Source of the DNA: Bradyrhizobium forestalis | GTDB taxonomy: Bacteria; Pseudomonadota; Alphaproteobacteria; Rhizobiales; Xanthobacteraceae | Length of the DNA: 64,000 nt | Assembly (NCBI RefSeq): GCF_002795245.1 | Contig: NZ_PGVG01000004.1 | Location: 269,756 to 333,755 of the forward strand | Reading direction: 5' to 3' | Shown: piece by piece, positions 52,554 through 61,121 of the stretch | How positions within the stretch are numbered: position 1 is the first letter of the stretch | Layout of the letters: every line of letters begins with the position of its first letter | Program-made: the position numbers and the translations under genes | The notes under the pieces: model-generated | Seen by the model: only the letters and a program-made list of their open reading frames with translations | Told to the model about the DNA's origin: nothing | Databases searched by the model: none

Positions 52554-53585
52554 CTACCCCGTCATCTCCCGCACCATCGGCATCACCTTCCGCCCATAAA
52601 GCTCGATGCTCCGCATCAGCTTCTCATGCGGCAGCGGCCCCGCCGAGTACTTCAACTGAAACCGCGAGATCCCGAGCGCTTTCGCCGTCTTCGCGATCTT
52701 GCGCGCCACCGTTTCCGGCGAGCCGACATAGAGCGAGCCATGCTCGGCCTCGCTGACGAACTCGTCGCGCCCCATCGGCGGCCAGCCGCGTTCCTTGCCG
52801 ATGCGGTCGCGCATCGCCTTGTAGTCGGGCCATAGCTCCTCGCGCGCCTGGGCATCCGTCTCGGCGACATAGCCCGGCGAATGCACGCCGATCGGCTGCG
52901 CCGGGCGGCCGAATTCCTTGAACGCGCGGTGATAGAGATCGACGTAAGGCGCAAAGCGCGCGGGATCGCCGCCGATGATCGCGAGCATCAAGGGCAGGTC
53001 GTAATGCGCGGCGCGCACGACCGATTGCGGGCTGCCGCCGACGCCGATCCAGGTCTTGAGCCGGCCGTTCTCGACCGGCGGATAGACCAGCTGGTCCTTC
53101 AGCGGCGGGCGCAGCTTGCCCTGCCAGGTCACCGGCTGCTGCGACAGCAGTGCGGCGAACAGGTCGAGCTTCTCCTCGAACAGCTCTTCATATTTGCGCA
53201 GGTCGAAGCCGAACAGCGGGAAGGATTCGGTGAACGAGCCGCGGCCGAGGATCACCTCGGCGCGCCCGTTCGAGACCGCGTCCAGCGTGGCAAAGCGCTG
53301 GAAGACGCGAATAGGATCGTCCGAGCTCAGCACCGTCACGGCCGAGCCGAGGTGGATGCGCCCGGTGCGCGATGCGATTGCGGCGAGCACGGTTTCCGGC
53401 GAGGAGATCGCGAAATCGGCGCGATGGTGCTCGCCGAGGCCGATGAAATCGAGGCCGAGTTCGTCGGCCAGCACCGCCTCCTCGACGACGTTGCGGATCA
53501 CCTGCGCATGCGGAAGCATGGCGCCTGAGGCGTCCTTGGTGACGTCGCCAAATGTGTCCAGTCCGAATTGAAGCGGTGCGGTCAT
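52554..53585 (-). CDS. LLM-class flavin-dependent monooxygenase
   Basis: The 343-residue protein is luciferase-like: FGLDTFGDV at the N-terminus, LGLDFIGLGEHHRADF (the conserved GEHH), IHLGSAVTVLSSDDPIRVFQRFATLDAVSNGRAEVILGRGSF, and a C-terminal GVGGSPQSV, GSPETVARKI. It uses FMNH2 or F420-type cofactor to oxidise small molecules. Nothing in the neighbours indicates the substrate; the gene ends 17 bases from rlmB, convergently. Confidence 0.9.
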   Translation of the reverse strand: MTAPLQFGLDTFGDVTKDASGAMLPHAQVIRNVVEEAVLADELGLDFIGLGEHHRADFAISSPETVLAAIASRTGRIHLGSAVTVLSSDDPIRVFQRFATLDAVSNGRAEVILGRGSFTESFPLFGFDLRKYEELFEEKLDLFAALLSQQPVTWQGKLRPPLKDQLVYPPVENGRLKTWIGVGGSPQSVVRAAHYDLPLMLAIIGGDPARFAPYVDLYHRAFKEFGRPAQPIGVHSPGYVAETDAQAREELWPDYKAMRDRIGKERGWPPMGRDEFVSEAEHGSLYVGSPETVARKIAKTAKALGISRFQLKYSAGPLPHEKLMRSIELYGRKVMPMVREMTG

Positions 53586-53676
53586 CGATCAGGTCTCTGC
53601 GGGGAAGATCGGCCAGATTTAGTGCACTGCGGCCGCGCGACAAGTCGGATTCCGGAAATGCTCGGTTTCCGATTGT

Positions 53677-54726
53677 TCAATCCGTTCGGTGGGGATCTGG
53701 ATGATCGACCTTGCTACGGCGCATGCTGGAGGGTGTTTGCCCATAGCGGCGGCGAAAGCTTCGGTTGAACGTCGAGAGGTCGCCGAAGCCTGCGGCCAGC
53801 GCAATGTCGCCGATCCGTTGCTGCTGCCGCGCCGGATCGAGCAGCATCGCGGTGGCGCGCGCGAGCCGTTCCTCCGTGACGAAGGACGAAAAGCCGAGAC
53901 CACTGCGTTCGAACAGCAGATAGATCGATCGTTCGGACAGGCCCAGTCGCTGGGCGACCTGTCGCGCCGACAGGGCCGGATCGGCGAGATGGGCACGAAT
54001 ATCTGTCTTCGCCGCGTCAAGCCGCGTCAGCGCAACTGCACCACCTGCGGCATGCGCAAGATCGCTGCCGTTCGGCTGCAGGGAGGCCGCAATCAGATCA
54101 ACGATATGGTGATGGACGGTGCAGGCGAGCTTGCGCTCGGAGGGAATCCCGCTTGCTGCGAGGGCATCGACATAGGCCTGCAGCAGACGAAGCGCAGCGC
54201 TGTCTACGGACGACTGGCGCGGCAGCAGCGCGTCGATCTCGGGGATTCTACTGCGGACCAGCGCGCCGTCCAGCCGGACGTTGGTGAGCGAGGCTCCGCT
54301 TTCGGTAACGGATGGCTTCTCAGGACCGTAGAACAGCAGCATGCCGTGCGCCGCGTCCCGCGGCATCGCCCCATCCGCGCCGAGGATGCGATAGCCGGAT
54401 TGCCCGACCCAGCAGAACGCGAAGCCGTCATTGCCCTCTGCGCGCGGCTCATCGGCGCTGAGGTCGACGCGCGCGATCTCGAGCCGCATGCCGTGGGCGC
54501 CGAGATCCTCGATCCAGACGGCGAGCCTGTCCTCGGGCGGCAGAACGTCGGTGTCGAACAGAAAACGCGTCGCGCGCTTGATCGTCAAACTGGTCGAGCC
54601 CCCGGCAAAATCCGAAGGCTTTGTCGCGCGTCTCGCAAACCCGGTTCGAGCTGAGGCCGCGCTGCCGACATGCGGCGCGATCGTCCGTGTGATGTGCTCG
54701 CAACAGGCGAAACATTTCCGCATCAT
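53677..54726 (-). CDS. AraC-family transcriptional regulator
   Basis: The 349-residue protein has an N-terminal AraC_binding_2-like domain and a C-terminal pair of HTHs: LSARQVAQRLGLSERSIYLLFERSG and IGDIALAAGFGDLSTFNRSFRRRYGQTPSSMR, with the characteristic GFGDLSTFNRSFRRRYGxTP. The N-terminal 45 residues look non-conserved and the true start may be downstream. It is transcribed divergently from the barrel-protein gene and may control it. Confidence 0.88.
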   Translation of the reverse strand: MMRKCFACCEHITRTIAPHVGSAASARTGFARRATKPSDFAGGSTSLTIKRATRFLFDTDVLPPEDRLAVWIEDLGAHGMRLEIARVDLSADEPRAEGNDGFAFCWVGQSGYRILGADGAMPRDAAHGMLLFYGPEKPSVTESGASLTNVRLDGALVRSRIPEIDALLPRQSSVDSAALRLLQAYVDALAASGIPSERKLACTVHHHIVDLIAASLQPNGSDLAHAAGGAVALTRLDAAKTDIRAHLADPALSARQVAQRLGLSERSIYLLFERSGLGFSSFVTEERLARATAMLLDPARQQQRIGDIALAAGFGDLSTFNRSFRRRYGQTPSSMRRSKVDHPDPHRTD

Positions 54727-54856
54727 TGCGGAAATTGCCGTGTCAGTTGCGCGGAGCGCCGAGACCTCGGCGCGTCATCTTCTAGGATCGGCTCCGAATC
54801 CCGAAACGGCCGTGCGCGCCAGCTCGCGGTGTGATGCGACATCAACAAGGACGCGT

Positions 54857-55669
54857 ATGAAGAAGGCTCTTGCGGCGGCACTGTTGGCTCTCGGCGGATG
54901 CGTATCTGCAGAGGCCGGTGAGATCAGCTGGACGGGATTTCACCTCGGCCTCAACGGAGGCTATGGCTGGGCTAGGGGCGGCGTCACAGTGCTTCCCGGC
55001 GATCCGCTCACGCAGAGTGTGTCGTTCGGTCAGCCGGTCGTTCCGGCGGTCTCGGCCTCGCTCAACGCCGGCGGTGTGCTCGGTGGCGGGCAGGTCGGCT
55101 ACGATTGGCAGTTTGCCGGTCGCGGCGTGGTCGGCGTGGAGGCCGATATCGCGGCGGCAAGCCTGAAATCCAGCTCGTCGGTGCCGACAATCTTGCTCGG
55201 GACACAGCCCGCGACGTTCGACGTCAGCCGGAATATCGACTGGTTCGGCACCGTTCGCGGCCGTGTCGGATTCTTGGCCGCGCCGGATCTCCTCGTCTTC
55301 GCCACCGGCGGCTTCGCCTATGGGCGCGTCAGTGAATCGGCCAGCGTGTCGCTGCCGCCGGGTGCATCGAACTCCATCGGCAATTTCGGCTATGCCTTCG
55401 CCTGCGGTCCGTTTTATGGGCTGGGCGCGTGCTTCGCCGGCAGCTCGTCCCGCATCGCGACCGGCTGGACGGCCGGCATCGGTGGCGAAAAGCGCTTCAC
55501 GCAGAACCTCAGCCTGAAGGTCGAGTATCTGCACGTCGATCTCGGCAGCGGCAGCTACCCGGTCGTCGGCAGTCTCTATGCCGGCGCGCCGTTCGCTCCG
55601 AGCTTTCTCAATGCGCGTTCGAGCGCCACGATCGATCTGGTCCGGGCCGGGCTGAACTATAATTTCTGA
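54857..55669 (+). CDS. Outer-membrane beta-barrel protein
   Basis: The 270-residue protein has a short signal peptide ending near CVSAEAGE, followed by ISWTGFHLGLNGGYGWARGG, a strand pattern of porin-like small barrels, and a C-terminal strand SATIDLVRAGLNYNF ending in Phe. It is similar in style to the Omp25/31-like protein at 44305 but only distantly. It lies 130 bases downstream of the divergent AraC gene. Confidence 0.85.
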   Translation: MKKALAAALLALGGCVSAEAGEISWTGFHLGLNGGYGWARGGVTVLPGDPLTQSVSFGQPVVPAVSASLNAGGVLGGGQVGYDWQFAGRGVVGVEADIAAASLKSSSSVPTILLGTQPATFDVSRNIDWFGTVRGRVGFLAAPDLLVFATGGFAYGRVSESASVSLPPGASNSIGNFGYAFACGPFYGLGACFAGSSSRIATGWTAGIGGEKRFTQNLSLKVEYLHVDLGSGSYPVVGSLYAGAPFAPSFLNARSSATIDLVRAGLNYNF

Positions 55670-55690
55670 GTCCGGCCGCGCGGCGCCCGA

Positions 55691-56683
55691 TCACTGAGGG
55701 GGCTGGGACGAGACGCGCACGACCATCTTGCCGAGCGCCCCGCGCGTTTGCATCGTCTTGAACGCTTCCCGGAAATCGTCCAGCGCGAAGACGCGACCGA
55801 CGACAGGCTTCAGCTTGCCGTCGGCGAGCCAGCCCGTCAGCTCCGACATCAGGCGCTTCTGCACGTCGGGCTCGCGCACGGGAATCTGCGCGAGGTCGAC
55901 GCCGAGCAGAGTGCCGCCTTTCAGAAGCGGCAGATTGAACGGCAGCGCGGGAATGGAGCCTGCGGCAAAGCCGACCACGAGATGGCGTCCGCGCCAGGCG
56001 ATGGATCGAAATGCCTGCACCGAGATCTCGCCTCCAACGGGATCGAAGATGACGTCGGCGCCGTGACCGCCCGTCAACTCCTTCAGCGTGTCGCGCCAGC
56101 CGGCTTGCGTATAATCGATCACCGCGTCGGCGCCGTGCGCCTGCGCGAACTCACGCTTCTCCGGTGTCGATGCGGCTGCGATCACCCGCGCGCCGAGCAG
56201 CTTGCCGATCTGCACGGCTGCAATTCCGGTGCCGCCGGCAGCGCCCAGCACGAGCAGCTGCTCGCCTGCGCACAGCGACGCGCGCGCGCTCAGCGCATAG
56301 AGCGCCGTCAGGTAATTGGCGCGAAACGAGGCGGCGACCTCGGCCGCAACGCCGTCCGGCAGGGGATGGAGCGCCGTGGGGTCGACGACGATCTCTTCGG
56401 CCAGCGCGCCCGACCGCGTCATGCCCATCACCCGCATGCCGGGCTGATAGCCGCCGGGTGCGCCGGGCGCGTCCGTCACCACCCCCGCGAACTCAGTCCC
56501 GGGAATGAAGGGCAGCGGATCCTTGGTCTGATAGCGTCCCTCGATCTTCAGACCGTCGACAAATCCGATGCCTGCAGCGTCCACCCGGATGCGCAATTGC
56601 CCCGGCTCCATGGCCGGGCGCGGGATGTCCTTCAGCTCGACCTGATCGATGGGTGCGTATTGCTCGACGACGACGGCTTTCAT
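55691..56683 (-). CDS. NADPH:quinone oxidoreductase (MDR family)
   Basis: The 330-residue protein lacks the zinc sites and has the quinone-reductase pattern: AGIGFVDGLKIEGRYQTKDPLPFIPGTEFAGVV, then LVLGAAGGTGIAAVQIGKLLGARVIAAAST (AxxGGxG nucleotide-binding loop) and HGADVIFDPVGG. It reduces quinones or other enones with NADPH. It converges with the barrel gene 21 bases away. Confidence 0.9.
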   Translation of the reverse strand: MKAVVVEQYAPIDQVELKDIPRPAMEPGQLRIRVDAAGIGFVDGLKIEGRYQTKDPLPFIPGTEFAGVVTDAPGAPGGYQPGMRVMGMTRSGALAEEIVVDPTALHPLPDGVAAEVAASFRANYLTALYALSARASLCAGEQLLVLGAAGGTGIAAVQIGKLLGARVIAAASTPEKREFAQAHGADAVIDYTQAGWRDTLKELTGGHGADVIFDPVGGEISVQAFRSIAWRGRHLVVGFAAGSIPALPFNLPLLKGGTLLGVDLAQIPVREPDVQKRLMSELTGWLADGKLKPVVGRVFALDDFREAFKTMQTRGALGKMVVRVSSQPPQ

Positions 56684-56739
56684 GTCGGACCTCTGTTGTT
56701 TCAGTTATCCTGACAGGTCGCGAGACTAGCCTCTTGTGT

Positions 56740-58797
56740 CTACCGCCACATCCCGCGCATCTTTGCCCCGATGTCGATCTTCGGCCCCTGCGCCGCGGTG
56801 CGCGCAGCGCCCGCCGCGGCCTTCGGCCAGGCGGTGCGCTCGAACAGGTAGACCAGGGATTCCGGGATGAAGCGGGTGCGCGAGGCATAGACGTGGCGGT
56901 CGCCCTTGGCGGCCTGGCCGTGGACGAAGAAGCGCTGCGGCACGACGAGGTGGAGATCGTCCTTGGCGCGGGTCATCGCGACATAGAGCAGGCGGCGCTC
57001 CTCCTCGATCTCGGCGCTGGTGCCGGCGCCGAGATCGGAGGGCATGCAGCCGTCGACAACGTTGAGCACGAACACCGATTTCCACTCCTGGCCCTTGGCC
57101 GAATGGATGGTGGAGAGGATCAGATAGTCCTCGTCGCGCAGGGGTGGACCTGATTTGTCGCTGGTCGCATCCGGCGGATCGAGCGTGAGCTCGGTCAGGA
57201 ATTTCTCGCGCGAGGCATAGCCGCTCGCGATCTGCTCGAGCTGCATCAGGTCGGCGCGGCGCGTCTCGGAATCCTCGTGGATCCGATCGAGATGCGGCTC
57301 GTACCAGAGCCGCACGCGTTCGAGATCAACCGGCCATTCCGAATAGCGCAAATTCTGGGTCGTGCGGACGAAGTCGGTCCAGTCCGCGCCCGTGCGCGCC
57401 GGCACCGGGAGCCGGCCGAGCGCGGCAAGCGGGTCGGTGCTCTCCGCCATCTGGTCGAGCACGCGCTGCGCGGTCGCGGGCCCAATGCCCGGCAACAGAT
57501 GCAGGATACGGAAGCCGGCGACGCGGTCGCGTGGATTTTCGGCGAAGCGCAACAGCGCCAGCACGTCCTTGACATGCGCGGCATCGAGGAATTTCAGCCC
57601 GCCGAACTTCACGAAGGGGATGTTGCGGCGAGTGAGTTCAATTTCCAGCGGACCCGAATGCGAGGAGGTGCGGAATAGCACCGCCTGGTGCTTGAGCAGC
57701 GCGCCTTGCTCGCGGTTCGCCAGCACCGCTTCGACGATGTAGCGCGCCTGGTCGGCCTCATCGTGCACGGTGACGAGCTGCGGCTTCCGTCCGGAAGTGC
57801 GGTCGGTCCACAGGTTCTTGGTGAAGCGCTCGCGTGCCAGGCCAATGACGCCGTTCGCCGCTGCCAGCACCGCTTGCGTCGAGCGGTAATTGCGGTCGAG
57901 CGTGATCATCTCCGCGCGCGGCGAGAAGCTCTGCGGAAACTCCAGGATGTTGCGTACTGTGGCGGCGCGGAACGAATAGATCGACTGCGCGTCGTCGCCG
58001 ACCACGGTGAGGCCGCGTCCGTCGGGCTTGAGCGCCAGCAGGATCGAGGATTGCAGACGGTTGGTGTCCTGGTATTCGTCGACCAGCACGTGATCGAAGC
58101 GGCCGCCGATCTCTTCCGCGATCAGCGCATCGCTCATCATCTGCGACCAATAGAGCAGGAGGTCGTCGTAATCGAGCACGTGCTGGGCCTGCTTGGCCTC
58201 GACGTAGGCGGCGAACAGACCCTTCAGCTCGGCGGCCCAGCCGCTGCACCACGGATAGTGCTGGCCAAGCACCTTCTCGATCTCCATCTCGGCATTGACG
58301 CAGCGGGAATAGATCGAGAGGCAGGTGCCCTTGGCCGGAAAGCGGGATTCCGTCTTCGACAATCCGCGCTCGTGCCGCACCAGGTTCATCAGGTCGGCGG
58401 AGTCCTCGCGGTCATGGATGGTGAAGGCGGGATCGACGCCGATCCGCTCGGCATATTCGCGCAGGAGCCGCGCGCCGATGCCGTGGAAGGTGCCGGCCCA
58501 GGTGAGGGCATCGCGCATGATTGCGGTGTTGTTCTCGCCCAGCACCTTGCGGGCGATGCGCTCGACGCGGCCGGCCATCTCCGCCGCCGCGCGGCGGGAG
58601 AACGTCATCAGGAGGATGCGGCGCGGATCGGCGCCTGCGACGATCAGATGCGCGACGCGGTGGGCCAGCGTGTTGGTCTTGCCGGAGCCCGCGCCGGCGA
58701 TGACGAGCAGGGGGGCGCCCACGGTCGAGCCCTCGGCCACGCCATGCTCGACGGCGCGGCGCTGCTCCGCATTGAGCGTGTCCAGATATGTCGCCAC
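56740..58797 (-). CDS. UvrD/Rep/PcrA-family ATP-dependent DNA helicase
   Basis: The 685-residue protein is a superfamily-1A helicase: Q-motif LDTLNAEQRRAVEHG, Walker A GAGSGKT, MTFSRRAAAEMAGRV (Ia), DHVLVDEYQDTN (motif II), VVGDDAQSIYSFRAA (motif III), DRNYRS (IV), and LSTIHSAKGQEWKSVFVLNVVDG (V), LLYVAMTRAKDDLHLVVP (VI). Translocation 3'-5' on single-stranded DNA is expected. Frame is open to a TTG at 58848; I choose the GTG at 58797 (VATYLDTL), next to a GGGG block. Confidence 0.92.
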   Translation of the reverse strand: MATYLDTLNAEQRRAVEHGVAEGSTVGAPLLVIAGAGSGKTNTLAHRVAHLIVAGADPRRILLMTFSRRAAAEMAGRVERIARKVLGENNTAIMRDALTWAGTFHGIGARLLREYAERIGVDPAFTIHDREDSADLMNLVRHERGLSKTESRFPAKGTCLSIYSRCVNAEMEIEKVLGQHYPWCSGWAAELKGLFAAYVEAKQAQHVLDYDDLLLYWSQMMSDALIAEEIGGRFDHVLVDEYQDTNRLQSSILLALKPDGRGLTVVGDDAQSIYSFRAATVRNILEFPQSFSPRAEMITLDRNYRSTQAVLAAANGVIGLARERFTKNLWTDRTSGRKPQLVTVHDEADQARYIVEAVLANREQGALLKHQAVLFRTSSHSGPLEIELTRRNIPFVKFGGLKFLDAAHVKDVLALLRFAENPRDRVAGFRILHLLPGIGPATAQRVLDQMAESTDPLAALGRLPVPARTGADWTDFVRTTQNLRYSEWPVDLERVRLWYEPHLDRIHEDSETRRADLMQLEQIASGYASREKFLTELTLDPPDATSDKSGPPLRDEDYLILSTIHSAKGQEWKSVFVLNVVDGCMPSDLGAGTSAEIEEERRLLYVAMTRAKDDLHLVVPQRFFVHGQAAKGDRHVYASRTRFIPESLVYLFERTAWPKAAAGAARTAAQGPKIDIGAKMRGMWR

Positions 58798-58912
58798 GAA
58801 TCGCCCCGGTGAAAGGATGAGATTCGGCGATCCCAGCGCGAATCGCAATGCGGCTGGACGGAACTGGAATTAGGATTTAGGGGGAAGACGGCCCTTTGGT
58901 TCCAGCACCCCC

Positions 58913-59512
58913 ATGACCGAGATGACCGAGCTCAAGCCCGACCAGTTCGAGATGCGGCGGCTGGAATCGCTCAGCAACACCATCTTTGGTGTCGCCATGA
59001 CGCTTTTGGCCTACGACCTGCCCAAGGCCGCGGTGTTCACCAGCGCCCCGGGCTGGAGCGATCTCGCCCGGGTCTATTCCGGCAAGCTCGCCGGCTTCGC
59101 GCTCAGCTTCATCATCGCCGGCGTGTTCTGGATCAGCCATCACCGCCGGCTGGCGCGCCAGCCCATCGGCAGCCGCGGGATGGTGATCCTGAATCTGTTT
59201 TTCCTGCTCTCGATCGTGCTGCTGCCGGTCACCAACGGCCTCTACACCAATTACGGCATGAGCAACGCCGTCGCCGTGCTCTACGGTCTGCATTTGACCG
59301 CGATCGCCGGCCTCAACGCCTGGCTGTGGTGGACGATCCTGGGCGGTTGGCGCCACGAGATCATGGCTTCGCTGTTTCCGCTGCTGGTGTTCATCCCGGG
59401 GACGATCGTTGCGGCGTTCGCGCCGCAGGTCGCCCCGTTCGTGTGGTTCATCGCCTTTGGCGGGCTCGTGATCCAGCGCTTCTATATCGGGCGGACCGAG
59501 CCGGGCGCGTAA
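58913..59512 (+). CDS. TMEM175-like (DUF1211) membrane protein
   Basis: The 199-residue protein has six hydrophobic helices. The first starts RRLESLSNTIFGVAMTLLAYDL, which corresponds to the TMEM175 filter motif (RxxxFSDxVFAIAxTLL), but the FSD is LSN here. The rest follows the family (FWISHHRR after helix 3). Bacterial members can be potassium channels; whether this one conducts is unclear because of the altered motif. It is divergent from the helicase. Confidence 0.8.
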   Translation: MTEMTELKPDQFEMRRLESLSNTIFGVAMTLLAYDLPKAAVFTSAPGWSDLARVYSGKLAGFALSFIIAGVFWISHHRRLARQPIGSRGMVILNLFFLLSIVLLPVTNGLYTNYGMSNAVAVLYGLHLTAIAGLNAWLWWTILGGWRHEIMASLFPLLVFIPGTIVAAFAPQVAPFVWFIAFGGLVIQRFYIGRTEPGA

Positions 59513-59521
59513 GGCGGCTGC

Positions 59522-59902
59522 TCACTCTTGTGTCGCGCCGAACCCATCGGCCGGCACGTAAAGCTTGACCGGGCGGATTTCGTAGACCGCCGTCGGATTG
59601 ACCGCACGCAGCTTCCGCGCCGCCGCGATCGCCTCGTCCTCGGTGGCGCATTGCATCAGGTGGAAGCCCAGGAGCTGCTCCTTGGTCTCGGCAAACGGCC
59701 CGTCCAGCACCATTCCCGCGCCGGGGCCACGCAAGGTGCGGGCCTTTCGCGTCTCATCCAGACGGGCCGCCGGTCCAAACTGTCCGCTTGCCCGAAGAGG
59801 TGCTTGAACCTCGATGACTTTGGCCACGACCGCGGCGTCCTGCTCCGGCGTCCAGGACAAGACCTCGTCTTCCACGTGATAGGCCAGGATGGCGTACAGC
59901 AT
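59522..59902 (-). CDS. YCII-related DGPFAETKE family protein
   Basis: The 126-residue protein has LYAILAYHVEDEV at the start and VLDGPFAETKEQLLGFHLMQCATEDEAIAAARK, the hallmark DGPFAETKE motif. Members occur beside ECF sigma factors and have a ferredoxin-like fold (YciI). None is adjacent here. The start at 59902 is preceded by gaggtgacg. Confidence 0.88.
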   Translation of the reverse strand: MLYAILAYHVEDEVLSWTPEQDAAVVAKVIEVQAPLRASGQFGPAARLDETRKARTLRGPGAGMVLDGPFAETKEQLLGFHLMQCATEDEAIAAARKLRAVNPTAVYEIRPVKLYVPADGFGATQE

Positions 59903-60100
59903 CGTCACCTCGTTTCTTTTCTGCGCAAGTCCCAAGGACGTGGCACGGCAGCCCGTGCCGACAATCCCGAAGCAAAATATTGCGTGGCCGGCAAGCGGCG
60001 AAACCGTCCTGAAACCCGATTGCGGCCTTGCCATGTGAACGCCGCCGGAATTGGTCGCGACTGATGGACCACAACAACAAGCTTTTTGCTGGAGGCGGCA

Positions 60101-60298
60101 ATGTCGGGTCACACCATCAAGACCGTTTGCAAGATCATCTGCGACGCGCGGCGGGCGGGACAGTCGCAGCCGGCCGATTTGCACGACGAGGCGGGCCATC
60201 ACCGCTATTACGGCAGCTCGGCCGAGAACGGCGGCGAGCGGATCGCGGAGAGCCGGCGCGGCAAACGGCCGCGCATGCTCAACATCTTCGGCTTCTGA
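60101..60298 (+). CDS. Small hypothetical protein
   Basis: The 65-residue product (MSGHTIKTVCKIICDARRAG.., then ADLHDEAGHHRYYG and GKRPRMLNIFGF) has ggagg four bases before the ATG. It is basic and has two cysteines early. It reads as a plausible gene but no family is recognised. It is followed after 26 bases by the small membrane protein gene. Confidence 0.5.
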   Translation: MSGHTIKTVCKIICDARRAGQSQPADLHDEAGHHRYYGSSAENGGERIAESRRGKRPRMLNIFGF

Positions 60299-60324
60299 AG
60301 CCTTGCGACGAGCCGGCCGTTCAA

Positions 60325-60528
60325 ATGAACCTCCTGCAAATAGCGATCGCGGCGATGCCGTTCCTGCTCGCGCTGATGAGCCGGACCGGCAAGGCCATCG
60401 CGCCGTGCCTTCTGGCGAGCCTCTTCACGGTGCTGCTCGGCGGAGAGCCGCACCGCGCGGTCGTCGCCTGGTGCGTCGGCATGCTGATCGCCGCCGTCGC
60501 GCTGCGCGAGCGGCTGCGCACCGGCTGA
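60325..60528 (+). CDS. Small membrane protein
   Basis: The 67-residue product consists of two or three hydrophobic helices (LLQIAIAAMPFLLALM, APCLLASLFTVLLGG, AVVAWCVGMLIAAVAL) ending in a basic RERLRTG. It is probably an inner-membrane protein. Start is the ATG at 60325. Family unknown. Confidence 0.5.
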   Translation: MNLLQIAIAAMPFLLALMSRTGKAIAPCLLASLFTVLLGGEPHRAVVAWCVGMLIAAVALRERLRTG

Positions 60529-60561
60529 CCCGGCTTCCCGTCTCCAAGAAATCGCAAAAGA

Positions 60562-60600
60562 CGCAAAAGAAAAGGCGCGGCGGGGAGGCCCCGTCGCGCC
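60562..60600 (-). terminator. Strong leftward Rho-independent terminator
   Basis: ggcgcggcgggg (60574-60585) pairs throughout with ccccgtcgcgcc (60589-60600, one G-T wobble), with a 3-base loop. On the reverse strand it is followed directly by ttttcttttgcg, a strong U-tract. Confidence 0.85.
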
Positions 60601-60734
60601 CGATTTCTTGCTCGCTGGTCCAGGGCTGAGAGCGCCCCGATGCCAAGCTTTGGTCAAAGCTCAGCGGGCGATCCCAGCGAGGTGACAGCGCTTGAGATAA
60701 GACACTGGATCACCTCCTTTCGTTGGTTTCGGAA
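60565..60734 (-). ncRNA. Leftward ~170-nt RNA with 14-codon ORF
   Basis: The interval is bounded on the right by a sigma70-like promoter (60741-60769) and on the left by a strong terminator. Between them, agctttg-ac-caaagct forms a small hairpin and cgctgg/ccagcg repeats can pair over distance. It contains one mini-ORF with an excellent ribosome-binding site. It could be a dual-function sRNA or simply a micro-gene. The 5' end is estimated from the promoter. Confidence 0.6.
60661..60705 (-). CDS. 14-residue micro-ORF with near-ideal ribosome-binding site
   Basis: The reverse strand reads aaaggaggtgatcca then GTG, coding MSYLKRCHLAGIAR and stop. The 13 bases aaggaggtgatcc are complementary to the 3' end of 16S rRNA and the GGAGG is 7 bases from the start, the optimal spacing. 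The peptide is basic with one Cys. Translation is inferred only, and no homologue is recalled. Confidence 0.55.
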   Translation of the reverse strand: MSYLKRCHLAGIAR

Positions 60735-60740
60735 GTCTTC

Positions 60741-60769
60741 AATATAGGTAGCATTGCTGCCGCTGTTAA
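60741..60769 (-). promoter_or_regulatory. Sigma70-type promoter for the micro-ORF RNA
   Basis: On the reverse strand ttaaca (60769-60764) and tatatt (60746-60741) are separated by exactly 17 bases. The expected start site is near 60734. Confidence 0.55.
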
Positions 60770-60881
60770 GTGCCGGTGAGTCCGGAGGGACCAGAGGCGG
60801 TTCGCGAGGGGTGGAAGACGCCAGAAAGCGACCTCCTGGGCAGTTGAGACCGCCGTCCGGCCGTGTTAGGGAGCCCGTAAC

Positions 60882-60955
60882 GCGGGTGTAGCTCAATGGT
60901 AGAGCAGCAGCCTTCCAAGCTGAATACGAGGGTTCGATTCCCTTCACCCGCTCCA
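60882..60955 (+). tRNA. tRNA-Gly (anticodon UCC)
   Basis: A cloverleaf runs from gcgggtg (acceptor) via gctcaatggtagagc (D arm), anticodon loop cttccaa with TCC, gggttcgattccc (T arm) and cacccgc plus an encoded CCA. A promoter-like ttgaga lies near 60844. The 166 bases downstream to the next gene hold no coding frame that I trust. tRNA genes are frequent integration sites. Confidence 0.95.
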
Positions 60956-61121
60956 GATTCCAACCTGACCGTCGACAACTTCAGGTTTTCCGATAATGTT
61001 CCCCATTGGGCTGGGGCTTGGGGGCATCGCGCCTCTCTGGCCATCAGGTCGTGGTGCAGACGTGACGCCGCACGCTCGTGCGACGGAACGTATCTGTTGA
61101 TCGCCCGTTGGGAAGGTGGCC

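Noticed and set aside
60700..60720. tggatcacctcctttc looks like the 3' end of a 16S rRNA gene
   Set aside because: Only 16 bases match and no other rRNA sequence surrounds it; on the reverse strand it is a near-ideal ribosome-binding site exactly 7 bases from a GTG ORF.
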